From assembly GCF_007713705.1 (NCBI RefSeq), contig NZ_VMSJ01000001.1, positions 310,001 to 374,000 on the forward strand: a stretch of 64,000 nucleotides of DNA. Direction: 5' to 3'. Position 1 is the first letter of the stretch, and the number at the start of each line of letters is the position of its first letter. Under the pieces are notes generated by a model that was not told where the DNA came from, did not search any database, and saw only the letters and a program-made list of their open reading frames with translations. The stretch comes from Salinicoccus cyprini. GTDB taxonomy: Bacteria > Bacillota > Bacilli > Staphylococcales > Salinicoccaceae. Below are positions 31,296-39,699 of the stretch, one piece after another. Both the position numbers and the translations under genes were made by a program.

Positions 31296-32219
31296 ATGGC
31301 TTACATCTCTCTTATTTTCGTGGACGTCATTGTGCCGCTATTGATTCTGCTCGGCATCGGTGTGCTGCTTCAGAAGAAGTTCGAATTCCGGTTGAGGCCG
31401 ATTGCGAACCTGCTGACATACTGTTTTCTGCCTTCTGCAGTGTTTCTGAATCTCTATCGGGCGGAAATTGACGCAGGCCTGCTTGGGCAGCTTGTGGTTT
31501 ATCTGGCGCTGTTTGTGCTTGTGATTGCCCTGTTCGGTGAATGGCTGTCCCGGTTTCTCAGACTCGAAGGCGGGGAGCAGGCGGCGCTTAAGAACAGCAT
31601 CTCGCTGATGAACTCGGGAAATTATGGGCTGCCGGTCAGTCAGCTGGTCTTCAGTGCCAATCCGGTCGGGGTATCGGTCCAGATCATCGTTCTTGTCGTC
31701 CAGAACCTGCTGACATTTACATATGGACTTTACAACTTGAGATCAAGCTCGAAATCACTGCTGGAAGTCCTGCGCGAACTGCTCAGGCTGCCTGTCATAT
31801 ATGCACTGGCCGCTGCATTCATTTTAAAAATGTTCCAAGCGGAGGTGCCGAGATTCGTCATGGTGCCGATCGAACAGCTGGCTGGCGGCTTTGCGGCACT
31901 GGCACTGCTTCTGCTCGGCATGCAGCTGGCACAGATCGAAATCCGTTCCTTCCACAGGGTCATCGCATGGAGTGCGCTCGGACGGCTGATTGTGGGCCCC
32001 GCAGTCGCGCTGCTGCTGATCATGCTGCTCGGCATCGACGGTATCATCGCGCAGTCGCTGTTTATTGCCAGTGCGTTTCCGACATCAAGGAACACTGCAA
32101 CTCTGGCGCTTGAATATGACGTGGAACCGGAACTGCATGCGCAGGTGGTACTGTATTCCACAATACTCAGCAGCATTACAGTGACGTTCGTCATCTATCT
32201 TTCCATGCAGCTTTTCTAG
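31296..32219 (+). CDS. AEC-family (auxin efflux carrier-like) transporter
   Basis: 307 residues, ten membrane spans in two inverted halves of five. The conserved crossover regions are TYCFLPSAVFLNLYRAEI and, in the middle, LMNSGNYGLPVSQLVF; the second half ends ASAFPTSRNTATLALEYD. AEC proteins of bacteria export or import small organic acids such as malate or malonate. AGGAGGG lies 7 bp before ATG 31296. No regulator or enzyme is adjacent to suggest the substrate. Confidence 0.88.
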   Translation: MAYISLIFVDVIVPLLILLGIGVLLQKKFEFRLRPIANLLTYCFLPSAVFLNLYRAEIDAGLLGQLVVYLALFVLVIALFGEWLSRFLRLEGGEQAALKNSISLMNSGNYGLPVSQLVFSANPVGVSVQIIVLVVQNLLTFTYGLYNLRSSSKSLLEVLRELLRLPVIYALAAAFILKMFQAEVPRFVMVPIEQLAGGFAALALLLLGMQLAQIEIRSFHRVIAWSALGRLIVGPAVALLLIMLLGIDGIIAQSLFIASAFPTSRNTATLALEYDVEPELHAQVVLYSTILSSITVTFVIYLSMQLF

Positions 32220-32252
32220 GGGGTTCTGCCTCAATTTGGACATACTTGCATC

Positions 32253-32278
32253 GTTTCATCTTCCTGTTTCCGAGGTAT
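32253..32278 (+). promoter_or_regulatory. SigB-type promoter of the 32322 SDR gene
   Basis: GTTTCA-N14-AGGTAT, 43 bp upstream of the TTG start. Confidence 0.55.
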
Positions 32279-32321
32279 ATGTATTATGAAACATTCATGG
32301 TCATCAAAGGAGGAAATGGAT

Positions 32322-33059
32322 TTGGATCTTAAAGACAAAGTTGCAATTGTTACAGGTGGCGGTTCAGGAATTGGTCTGGCAACAGCGCAGGCATTCCTTG
32401 AAAAAGGTGCGAAAGTTGTCATCGCGGACTATAACGAAGAATCGGGCAGCAAGGCAGCAGAGGATCTTTCCCAATACGGCGATGTAATATTTGAAAAAGT
32501 GGACGTATCCGACGAGGAGCAGGTCAAGAACGTCATCGCGACAGCAGTCGATAAGTTCGGCCGACTGGATGTCATGTTCAACAATGCCGGTATCGGTGTG
32601 CAGGGCGAGACGCACAAATTGTCCTATGAAGATTACCATAAGGTGATCAAAGTCAATCAGGACAGCGTATTCTTCGGTTCGAAGCATGCGATTCCTGAAA
32701 TGCAGAAAGTCGGGGGCGGTGCCATCATCAATACGGCTTCCATTCTCGGCAGTGTCGGTGAGCCGACAGCATTTGCGTACAACGCGTCCAAAGGTGCAGT
32801 CAATCTGATGACGAAATCCGTAGCACTGCAGTATGCGAAAGATAATATCCGTGTCAGCGCAGTCGCACCAGGCTACGTTGAATCCGGCATGGTCAACAGG
32901 GATGCACTCGGCGACTATTATGACAAGCTGGTCGACAAGCACCCGATCGGCAGACTCGGCGAACCGCATGAGATTGCGCACGCGGTTATATTCCTGGCTG
33001 AAAATGAATTTACTACAGGTACAACACTTCTCGTTGACGGCGGCTATACTACCCAGTAA
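32322..33059 (+). CDS. Short-chain dehydrogenase/reductase
   Basis: 245 residues, classical SDR: TGGGSGIG at about 11-18, the acidic residue at the end of strand 2 (IADYN, pointing to NAD), NNAGIG, active-site Ser in NTASILG and YNASK near 150, and the C-terminal TTGTTLLVDGGYTTQ. AAGGAGG is 2 bp from ATG 32316 but 8 bp from TTG 32322, so TTG is taken as the start. It is related to, but clearly different from, the SDR at 19343. The SigB-type promoter suggests a stress role; the substrate is unknown. Confidence 0.87.
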   Translation: MDLKDKVAIVTGGGSGIGLATAQAFLEKGAKVVIADYNEESGSKAAEDLSQYGDVIFEKVDVSDEEQVKNVIATAVDKFGRLDVMFNNAGIGVQGETHKLSYEDYHKVIKVNQDSVFFGSKHAIPEMQKVGGGAIINTASILGSVGEPTAFAYNASKGAVNLMTKSVALQYAKDNIRVSAVAPGYVESGMVNRDALGDYYDKLVDKHPIGRLGEPHEIAHAVIFLAENEFTTGTTLLVDGGYTTQ

Positions 33060-33082
33060 TGAGATGGAATAAATTGAAAGAT

Positions 33083-33116
33083 GCACTGGATCTGCTTTGA
33101 TCCGGTGCTTTTTTTA
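33083..33116 (+). terminator. Terminator after the 32322 SDR gene
   Basis: GCACTGGATC-TGCTTT-GATCCGGTGC followed by TTTTTTT. Confidence 0.88.
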
Positions 33117-33202
33117 GTATGTATATCTACTCTATTGATAATATTGATAAAAACTTTACGATACCTATTGCAAAACGGAACGATTACGACTATAATTTTA
33201 AA

Positions 33203-33217
33203 GCGTAACTATTACGA
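33203..33217. promoter_or_regulatory. Zur box of adcA
   Basis: GCGTAACTATTACGA has perfect CGTAA/TTACG arms and fits the Gram-positive Zur consensus TCGTAATNATTACGA at all but two positions. An additional half site GATTACGA lies 20 bp upstream. It ends 24 bp before the adcA ATG, so zinc-dependent repression is expected. Confidence 0.75.
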
Positions 33218-33241
33218 ATTGAATCAAGGAGGATATTAAAT

Positions 33242-34855
33242 ATGAAAAAACTATATTTTGGCCTTTTCGGTTTCATGCTGCTTTTTCTGACTGCCTGTGG
33301 CGGCGGAGAAACAGGAACTGCAGATACTGAAACGGAAAGTGCTTCTGCCGAAGGCGAAGCGACCATCTATACAACTGTCTTTGCGCTGAAGAGTCTGACA
33401 GAACAGATTACAGGCGATTTTGCACAAGTTGAGTCCATCTACCCGAATGGTACGGATATACATACATTCGAACCAACACAGCAGGACATGATCAAGTTTG
33501 CAGAAAGCGACCTTTTCGTAACTACAAATAGTGAGCTGGACACAGTATCTCAAAGCATCCTCGATACAATCAGCGACCAGACTGAAAGCCTTGAAGCAAT
33601 TCAAAATACGGATCAGCTGCTTGAATTCGCACACGATCATAGTCATGGAGAAGGTGAAGGCCATGACCACAGCCATGACCACGGCAGCATGGATCCGCAC
33701 ATCTGGCTCGATCCGGTCATTGCCAGTGAAATGGTCGATAATATTGAAGCGAAGCTGAGCGAAATGTACCCGGATAACGCGGAAAATTTCCAGAGCAATG
33801 CAGATGCACTGAAAGAAGACCTTGCAGATCTCGACAGTTCACTGCAGGATGCCACTGCAGATACACCGGTTGAAAATGTATATATTTCACACGAATCCAT
33901 CGGTTATCTTTCCGACCGCTACGGTTTCCAGCAGGTCGGTGTTTCAGGCATCAATAATGAAGAGCCATCCCAGCAGGAACTGATTGATATTCTTGAAGGG
34001 GTAAAATCAGACGGTGCCAAGTATCTGCTGCTTGAACAGAATATTTCCTCCAACCTGACAGATACAATCCAGAATGAAGCAGACATCGAACCGCTGCAGT
34101 TCCATAACCTCGCTGTACTGATTGATGAAGATAATACCGATGCGACCTACCAGTCGCTGATGGAAGGCAACATCGAAGTATTGGATCAGGCACTGAATGA
34201 CTATAATGAAACAGAAGCTGAAAAGATGGTTGAAAATGCAGAAGCACATGACCATTCGCATGACCATGGACACGATCATTCCCATGACGGCCATGGACAC
34301 GCGCATATCGATGAAGATGTCTATAATGGATATTTCGAAGACGCGCAAGTTGAAGACCGTGAACTGTCCGACTGGTCCGGCGACTGGCAGTCCGTATACC
34401 CTTACCTTGAAGACGGCACTCTGGATGAAGTATTCGAGCACAAAGCTGAAGAAGGCGACATGACAGCTGAAGAGTACAAGGAATACTATACGACCGGCTA
34501 CCAGACAGATGTCGAGCGCATCGAAATTACGGATTCTGAAATGACATTCCATCAGAACGGTGAATCCCACACTGGTACTTACGTCAGTGATGGCTATGAA
34601 ATACTGGAGTACGAAGCAGGCAATAGAGGTGTAAGATATATCTTCAAACTGGAAAACCCTGAAGAAGCAGACGAAGCATTGCCTCGCGTCATCCAGTTCA
34701 GTGACCATGCAATTTCCCCTATGGACAGCTACCACTTCCATATCTACATGGGAGATGACAACGCAGCACTGCTTGAAGAAATGGATCATTGGCCGACATA
34801 CTACCCATCCGATCTTTCCGGAGAAGAAATTGCAGAAGAAATGATGGCACACTAG
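33242..34855 (+). CDS. adcA: AdcA, zinc-binding lipoprotein with fused ZinT domain
   Basis: 537 residues. Signal peptide with lipobox LTAC (Cys19), then a ZnuA-type domain with zinc ligands in GTDIHTFEPT, MDPHIWLDPV and YISHESIGYL. A first His-rich loop lies near 131-152, a second (HDHSHDHGHDHSHDGHGHAH) near 335-355. The C-terminal ZinT domain starts at VYNGYFEDAQVEDRELSDWS and ends with SYHFHIYMGD and a late HWPTYYPS. AdcA captures zinc outside the membrane for an AdcBC importer. AGGAGG precedes ATG 33242. adcB and adcC are not neighbours; they are presumably elsewhere. Confidence 0.94.
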   Translation: MKKLYFGLFGFMLLFLTACGGGETGTADTETESASAEGEATIYTTVFALKSLTEQITGDFAQVESIYPNGTDIHTFEPTQQDMIKFAESDLFVTTNSELDTVSQSILDTISDQTESLEAIQNTDQLLEFAHDHSHGEGEGHDHSHDHGSMDPHIWLDPVIASEMVDNIEAKLSEMYPDNAENFQSNADALKEDLADLDSSLQDATADTPVENVYISHESIGYLSDRYGFQQVGVSGINNEEPSQQELIDILEGVKSDGAKYLLLEQNISSNLTDTIQNEADIEPLQFHNLAVLIDEDNTDATYQSLMEGNIEVLDQALNDYNETEAEKMVENAEAHDHSHDHGHDHSHDGHGHAHIDEDVYNGYFEDAQVEDRELSDWSGDWQSVYPYLEDGTLDEVFEHKAEEGDMTAEEYKEYYTTGYQTDVERIEITDSEMTFHQNGESHTGTYVSDGYEILEYEAGNRGVRYIFKLENPEEADEALPRVIQFSDHAISPMDSYHFHIYMGDDNAALLEEMDHWPTYYPSDLSGEEIAEEMMAH

Positions 34856-34866
34856 AATAAAAAATA

Positions 34867-34915
34867 ATACACCTTGAACGCTGGTTTTGAATCAGCCTTC
34901 AGGGTGTATTTTTAT
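34867..34915. terminator. Bidirectional terminator after adcA
   Basis: ATACACCTTGAA and TTCAGGGTGTAT form a 12-bp stem with an inner GCTGG/TCAGC helix and a TTTTTAT tail. Confidence 0.8.
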
Positions 34916-34919
34916 GGTG

Positions 34920-35486
34920 CTAGAAATCATACATCGACTCTTTTTCGCTGCGGATCCGCTGGTACGTGTCCGTCAGCATAACTGTGTCCTCGACCAGTGC
35001 ATCAAGCCGGAACAGCACATCCTCATTGACGATCTCTTTATTCAGAAAATCTTTTTCTTCAATAAATACGTAGGTGCTCACAGTCTGTGCCTTCATATAG
35101 CTGAGGATGGGCTTGAGCTGGGTTTCAGGAATAAGGAAGTGCTTTGATGTGCCGGCGGTGACGAAAAAGCTGACAATCTTACCCGAGAGCGCATTGATCG
35201 GCAGGAGGTCAAAGACATTCTTCAATGTCGCCGGAATGGATGCCTGGAAGATGGGTGTGCCGATGATGATGGCATCCGCCTCCATGATTGTTTTGGCAAT
35301 ATAGCCAGTGTCCCCTTCGTAGTCAAGATAGTTTCGACCATCGCTGAATTCGAGCGTGTGATCTGCAAGGTCGATGAATTTCCAGTCGACATGTGAGTAC
35401 TGACTGGTCAGTTTTTCCGATACATATTTCATGGTCGTACGTGTCTTTGATCCGATATTGGAGCCTGAGAGTCCTACAATTTTCAT
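34920..35486 (-). CDS. NADPH-dependent FMN reductase
   Basis: 188 residues with the flavodoxin-like pattern of the FMN_red family: MKIVGLSGSNIGSKTRTTMK (phosphate-binding loop), ADAIIIGTPIFQASIPATLK (flavin loop 2) and IVSFFVTAGTSKHF. It overlaps the LLM monooxygenase gene by 4 bp (ATGA), so the two are translated together. It most likely supplies reduced FMN to that monooxygenase, a two-component arrangement known for bacterial luciferase relatives and desulfonating enzymes. Confidence 0.88.
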   Translation of the reverse strand: MKIVGLSGSNIGSKTRTTMKYVSEKLTSQYSHVDWKFIDLADHTLEFSDGRNYLDYEGDTGYIAKTIMEADAIIIGTPIFQASIPATLKNVFDLLPINALSGKIVSFFVTAGTSKHFLIPETQLKPILSYMKAQTVSTYVFIEEKDFLNKEIVNEDVLFRLDALVEDTVMLTDTYQRIRSEKESMYDF

Positions 35487-36550
35487 TTATCTGTCTCCTT
35501 CTTGGTATATTTTCTGATGGCGGGGAGCACTTCGTTGCCGATCCATTCTATATTACGCATCAGCTGGTCGAATGGCACACCGCCGAAGTCCATCTGTGCA
35601 ATATAGCGTTGGTGATCAAACTGCTCATGCTGGTAGAGGATCTTTTCGATGACTTCCTGTGGACTGCCGACATTCAGCACATTGCGCCTGTCGGCGCCCA
35701 TCGCGAAGCCACGCTTCGGGAAGCCGGCCCCGTTTGTCAGCTTCATGCCTTCATTGATATGCGGATAGACTTCGCGCTGCGCCTGCTGGGTCGTTTCCGC
35801 AATGTGGAAGAAGCCGGCCGTGGCCACGGGCAGCTCGGCGGGATCGTGCCCGTAGTTTCTCGCCGCTTCGCGGTACATGTCGATCGTCTCCTTGAAATTC
35901 TGCGTCGGACCGGCCAGCATCGCAATCTGCATCGGTACACCTGCAGCCCCGGCCTTGATGGCGCTTGCTGAATGACCACCGACAGCACGCCAGATCGGCA
36001 GGCTGCCGTTGAGCGGGCGGGGGAGGACCTTGGCATTTTTAAGTGGTGGGCGGAATTCCCCTTCCCAGTTGATGATTTCATTTTCATTTATTTTAAGCAG
36101 CAGGTCGAATTTCTCTTCATAGAGTGCCTCATAATCATTGAGGCTGTATCCGAGCAGATCGAACAGACCGACTCTCGACGCCCGGCCGGCGATGATTTCC
36201 GCGCGTCCATTCGATATCAGGTCGATTGTGGCAAAATCTTCATAGACACGCACAGGGTCGAGCGTACTGATGATCGTCGAGGAGCTGGATATTTTTATTT
36301 TCTCAGTCGCCTGGGCGATGGCCGCAAGTACTACCGAGTGCGCCTGGGTGGTGAAATATTCCTGGTGGCTTTCTCCGACACTGAAGAAGTCGATGCCAGC
36401 TGATTCCGCCAGTTTTGCCAGTTCGATGATTTCATTCAGGCGCTGCTGGGCGGATATCCGTTGCCCGGTATTCGGGTCTGCGAGATGATCGCCGAGCGTA
36501 TACAGACCGAACTCAAGGCCTTTGTCTTTCTGGATGCGATATTGTTCCAT
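35483..36550 (-). CDS. LLM-class flavin-dependent monooxygenase
   Basis: 355 residues, luciferase-like TIM barrel: GLEFGLYTLGDHLADP at the start, AKLAESAGIDFFSVGESHQE, SSSSTIISTLDPVRVYEDFA, GRAEIIAGRASRVGLFDL, PIWRAVGGHSASAIKAGAAG and a C-terminal MDFGGVPFDQLMRNIEWIG. AAAGGA is 8 bp upstream of ATG 36550; the open frame up to 36592 is rejected. It is paired with the FMN reductase downstream. The substrate is unknown; an alkane sulfonate or other organosulfur compound is one option from family precedent. Confidence 0.87.
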   Translation of the reverse strand: MEQYRIQKDKGLEFGLYTLGDHLADPNTGQRISAQQRLNEIIELAKLAESAGIDFFSVGESHQEYFTTQAHSVVLAAIAQATEKIKISSSSTIISTLDPVRVYEDFATIDLISNGRAEIIAGRASRVGLFDLLGYSLNDYEALYEEKFDLLLKINENEIINWEGEFRPPLKNAKVLPRPLNGSLPIWRAVGGHSASAIKAGAAGVPMQIAMLAGPTQNFKETIDMYREAARNYGHDPAELPVATAGFFHIAETTQQAQREVYPHINEGMKLTNGAGFPKRGFAMGADRRNVLNVGSPQEVIEKILYQHEQFDHQRYIAQMDFGGVPFDQLMRNIEWIGNEVLPAIRKYTKKETDK

Positions 36551-36705
36551 GGAAGCCGTCCTTTCCTGTAGTAAGTATGGTGTTGCTTCCATTATGTATT
36601 GTAATTGATGAAATGAGAAATAATCCGTTTGGTATTGAATGTGTACGGCTTAAAATACTGCCCAGGACTGATTTTGGGAGGGGTGTAGTCAGGGTTATGC
36701 GCGTT

Positions 36706-36930
36706 TAACGTGCACTGAGTGATTTGGTGAGTGCAAATTGGAGGTCCAATTGACACTCGCGGCCTGGACGAATGGCAATTAGGCGTCCAATTGACACTCG
36801 TGGCCTGGACGAACGACAATTAGAGGTCCAACTGACACTCGTGGCCTGGACGAATGACAATTAAGCGGCCAACTGACACTCGTGGCCTGGACGAATGACA
36901 ATAAAAGCTCCAACTCACCCTCGTATGAAT
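36706..36930. repeat. Array B of 41-bp dyad repeats
   Basis: About five units with 41-bp spacing (landmark CGAA positions 36769, 36810, 36851, 36892). Read on the minus strand the dyad is CGAGTGTCAGTTGG ... TTAATTGTCATTCG, nearly the unit of array A in the opposite orientation. The 9-bp linker is almost invariant here (TGGCCTGGA). The left edge AACGTGCACTGAGTGATT is the same as in array A. It lies between the LLM gene and the M20 gene; nothing else is seen in 36551-36971. Confidence 0.88.
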
Positions 36931-36971
36931 AACGAACGCAAGTTGGAGCGATGAATCCAATCATATATATT

Positions 36972-38213
36972 TTATTTTCCTACCAGTTTCAGCATGGTAC
37001 GGTAGAGCAGCTCGGTGCCTGCCGCGATATCTTCATCCGATGCGTACTCGGCTGGATTATGGCTGATGCCGTCTTTGCAGCGGACGAAGATCATGCCCAT
37101 ATCACAAATATCAGCCATGTTGCTGGCGTCATGGAAGGCGCCGCTCATCAGCACGGGCGGCTCGAGTCCAAGTGATCTACTTTCTTCCTTCATGATACTG
37201 ATGATATTTTCACTCGCATCCTTCGGGGTGGTGCCGCCATCATCGTAGATCGTGTATTCGAGACTGTATTCGAACGCCGTCTTGTCGATGATATTTTCCA
37301 AAGCGGCTTCGTAAGTATCGCGGCGGTTGAGATCGCTATCTCTCAAATCAATGGTGAATGTGACACGCTCAGGGATGATGGATCGGCCGCCAGGAAAGAC
37401 ATCGAGGCTGCCGACCGTACCGACGGATGGTGCACCGGCTTCCGACTGGACGAGGCCATTGAAAGCGGCAATGATATATGACGCACCGACGAGCGGGTCC
37501 TGTCGTTTTTCCATGGGGACGGTACCGGCATGGCCGGATATGCCGGTGAGTTCGACTGTCATCCACCGTGGGCCGGCGATGCCACTGACGATGCCGACCG
37601 GCTGGTCCAGGGCTTCGAGATTCGGTCCCTGCTCGATATGCATTTCCAAATAGGCAGAGATGGCTGAAGGGTCGTACACCGATGCTTCCAACTGGTCGGG
37701 ATCGGCGCCGAATTCAATCAGTGCTTCCCGCCTTGTGATGCCGTCTTTATCCGTACGCTCCAGTTCACCGGGATCAAGCTGTCCGGTAATGCCGCGTGAA
37801 CCGAATAGGCCGACTCCGAAACGGTGGCCTTCTTCATCACAGAATGACATGACTTCGATGGGGACATCGGGTTCGATGCCATTATCGATCATCGTCTGTA
37901 CAGCTTCGAGTCCACCCAGTACACCGATGGTGCCGTCGAAGCGGCCGCCATAGGGCTGGGAATCGATATGCGAACCGAGCATGACCGCAGGCGCGTCCTT
38001 TTTCTTTCCTTCGATGCGGCCGATGAGGTTGCCGAAGTTGTCATAGCGTGTAGCGAGCCCGGCATCATCCATCCAGCTTCGGACGAGATCCATGCCTTCC
38101 TTATAAGTCGCGGACAGGGCGAGGCGGTTGACGCCGGTCTCTTCTATTTTTCCTATCCTACTCAGAGCATGCAGGCGTTCAGATAGTCGTGATGCATTGA
38201 TTGCTCTATCCAT
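36972..38213 (-). CDS. M20-family hydantoinase/carbamoylase (AllC/AmaB-like amidase)
   Basis: 413 residues. Metal ligands and motifs are LGSHIDSQPYGGRFDGTIGV, SFCDEEGHRFG (bridging Glu-Glu), EMHIEQGPNLE, SGHAGTVPME in the lid domain, and the terminal ISHNPAEY. These are typical of N-carbamoyl-L-amino acid hydrolases and allantoate amidohydrolases. It is the last gene of the operon 40884-36972 (minus strand) and overlaps the upstream transporter-like gene by 8 bp. It would cleave an N-carbamoyl or ureido group from an imported compound (inference). Confidence 0.88.
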   Translation of the reverse strand: MDRAINASRLSERLHALSRIGKIEETGVNRLALSATYKEGMDLVRSWMDDAGLATRYDNFGNLIGRIEGKKKDAPAVMLGSHIDSQPYGGRFDGTIGVLGGLEAVQTMIDNGIEPDVPIEVMSFCDEEGHRFGVGLFGSRGITGQLDPGELERTDKDGITRREALIEFGADPDQLEASVYDPSAISAYLEMHIEQGPNLEALDQPVGIVSGIAGPRWMTVELTGISGHAGTVPMEKRQDPLVGASYIIAAFNGLVQSEAGAPSVGTVGSLDVFPGGRSIIPERVTFTIDLRDSDLNRRDTYEAALENIIDKTAFEYSLEYTIYDDGGTTPKDASENIISIMKEESRSLGLEPPVLMSGAFHDASNMADICDMGMIFVRCKDGISHNPAEYASDEDIAAGTELLYRTMLKLVGK

Positions 38214-38934
38214 TCAGATTACCCTTCTGCTTCTCCATGAACAGCACAACTGCGATGGTCAGCGCAACGCAGATTGGTATTTTGATCAGGCTGAAGATCG
38301 GTGCAAACAGTACAGCCATGCCGATGATCAGTGCGATGATGCCATACTTCGGTGTACGGTAGGCGAACTGGCCGAGTACTGCGCCGAAAATGGAAGGCAG
38401 GATGAAGCCGAACATGCTCTCAACGAATGGCGGCAGTACGGAAATGATATAGGTGCCGCCGAGAATCATGATGACAAGGATGATGATATTTGTCAGCGAA
38501 GCGACAGCAATGCCGAAGACGCCGGCTACTTCCGCCTTTTCTGAACCGGGTTCTGCACCGACTGCCTTCTGTGCTGCTGAGGAGCAGGGCAGGCACATAT
38601 TTGCGATGTTGCCTGTCAGAAATGCAAGATACGTTCCGGCAACGCCGAGTGTCGGGTAGTAGGTGATCGGTTCGAGTATCCACATGATGCCGATGAATGA
38701 TGCGTAACCGACAAGCCCTGTTCCAATGACACCCCAGCCTGGGTGGGCGTCCATGACGAAAGAAATATACAGTGGGGGTACGAGTGACATGAGGATGATG
38801 ACGAAGAGCGTCAGCCTGCCCCAGAAGTGGGAACGTCTATAAAAAAGTTCCATTGACGATGATCCGGCAATTCCGGGCGTTTCGGGCATCGGGTTATTAA
38901 GCACAACTTGCGTCTGTTCTGCTGCATTACTCAT
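38206..38934 (-). CDS. Integral membrane protein, probable partner of the DUF5058 transporter
   Basis: 242 residues, polar N-terminus (1-30), then about six membrane spans. A central loop ANMCLPCSSAAQKAVGAEPG separates spans; PSIFGAVLGQFAYRTPKYGI follows later. I do not know a named family with certainty. Such a protein beside a DUF5058 protein and amidohydrolases suggests a two-subunit importer for small amides. AAAAGGGG is 8 bp before ATG 38934. It lies 24 bp after the DUF5058 gene, in the same operon. Confidence 0.75.
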   Translation of the reverse strand: MSNAAEQTQVVLNNPMPETPGIAGSSSMELFYRRSHFWGRLTLFVIILMSLVPPLYISFVMDAHPGWGVIGTGLVGYASFIGIMWILEPITYYPTLGVAGTYLAFLTGNIANMCLPCSSAAQKAVGAEPGSEKAEVAGVFGIAVASLTNIIILVIMILGGTYIISVLPPFVESMFGFILPSIFGAVLGQFAYRTPKYGIIALIIGMAVLFAPIFSLIKIPICVALTIAVVLFMEKQKGNLNG

Positions 38935-38958
38935 AAGAAAAACCCCTTTTCATTTATT

Positions 38959-39669
38959 TTATAGAATGAATGTCGTCAGATAGCCGGTCGTCATGCCGAT
39001 GAGCAGTGCGAAACCTAGGGCCCATTCCTTCAGCCAGCTGATATTTCTGTGATCGGCGTATTTCATCATGAGGATCATGGCGGCGACTGAAATGATACCG
39101 GCGACGGCATGATTCATACTGGTGATCATCTGCTGGCTTGCGAGATAGGCGAAGGCGCCGAGCATGGCAGCGAGAGAGACACCGGCCATGATCTTAGGGT
39201 TATGCTTCTGGATCTTCTGTTGTGTCCTGCCCAATGATTTGGTGAACAGCATCGTAACGATCAGCCAGCCTGTACCGCCGAGAAACATGGTCCACATGAC
39301 AGCGGCCAATGCTTCAATCGGGAAGTTGTCTGCACCGAGTTCCGCACCGAAGGCGGAGGCACCGATGGATGCTGCGCTGGATTCCGTGGCAGCCGATCCG
39401 ATGATGCCGATTCGCATGAGGGTGATCGGAGAACCGATCAGGGCAATCAGGGATATGAGTATGATTGCGATGCCGAATGACGGACCGATCGAGCTGATGA
39501 ACCCTGAACGGATGGCTGTTCTGACTTCGCTCGGGTTCATATCCGCCTGTCCAGCAGAACGGCTTGCGATCCATAGGAATATGATGGCCTGGAAAGCGAC
39601 GATGGCGACGACGATGAATGCGAAAATCCAGAATACGGTACTGTTTGCAATCTGTAGAATATCTCCCAT
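38959..39669 (-). CDS. DUF5058-family integral membrane protein
   Basis: 236 residues with six to seven membrane spans. Recognisable stretches are SGFISSIGPSFGIAIILISL, GIIGSAATESSAASIGASAF and KIMAGVSLAAMLGAFAYLAS. DUF5058 proteins are predicted transporters without a proven substrate. AGGAGG lies 8 bp before ATG 39669. The gene sits between an M20D amidohydrolase and a second membrane protein, in an operon with a hydantoinase-like enzyme, so uptake of a peptide-like or carbamoylated compound fits. Confidence 0.8.
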   Translation of the reverse strand: MGDILQIANSTVFWIFAFIVVAIVAFQAIIFLWIASRSAGQADMNPSEVRTAIRSGFISSIGPSFGIAIILISLIALIGSPITLMRIGIIGSAATESSAASIGASAFGAELGADNFPIEALAAVMWTMFLGGTGWLIVTMLFTKSLGRTQQKIQKHNPKIMAGVSLAAMLGAFAYLASQQMITSMNHAVAGIISVAAMILMMKYADHRNISWLKEWALGFALLIGMTTGYLTTFIL

Positions 39670-39699
39670 GATTGAATCCTCCTATAATGTGCTTGCCGG

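Noticed and set aside
36592-36964. Open frames on the minus strand inside repeat arrays B and D (for example 36592-36819, 36779-36964, 58493-58948)
   Set aside because: They follow the 41-bp period through shifting frames, lack ribosome binding sites, and exist only because the repeat has few stops.
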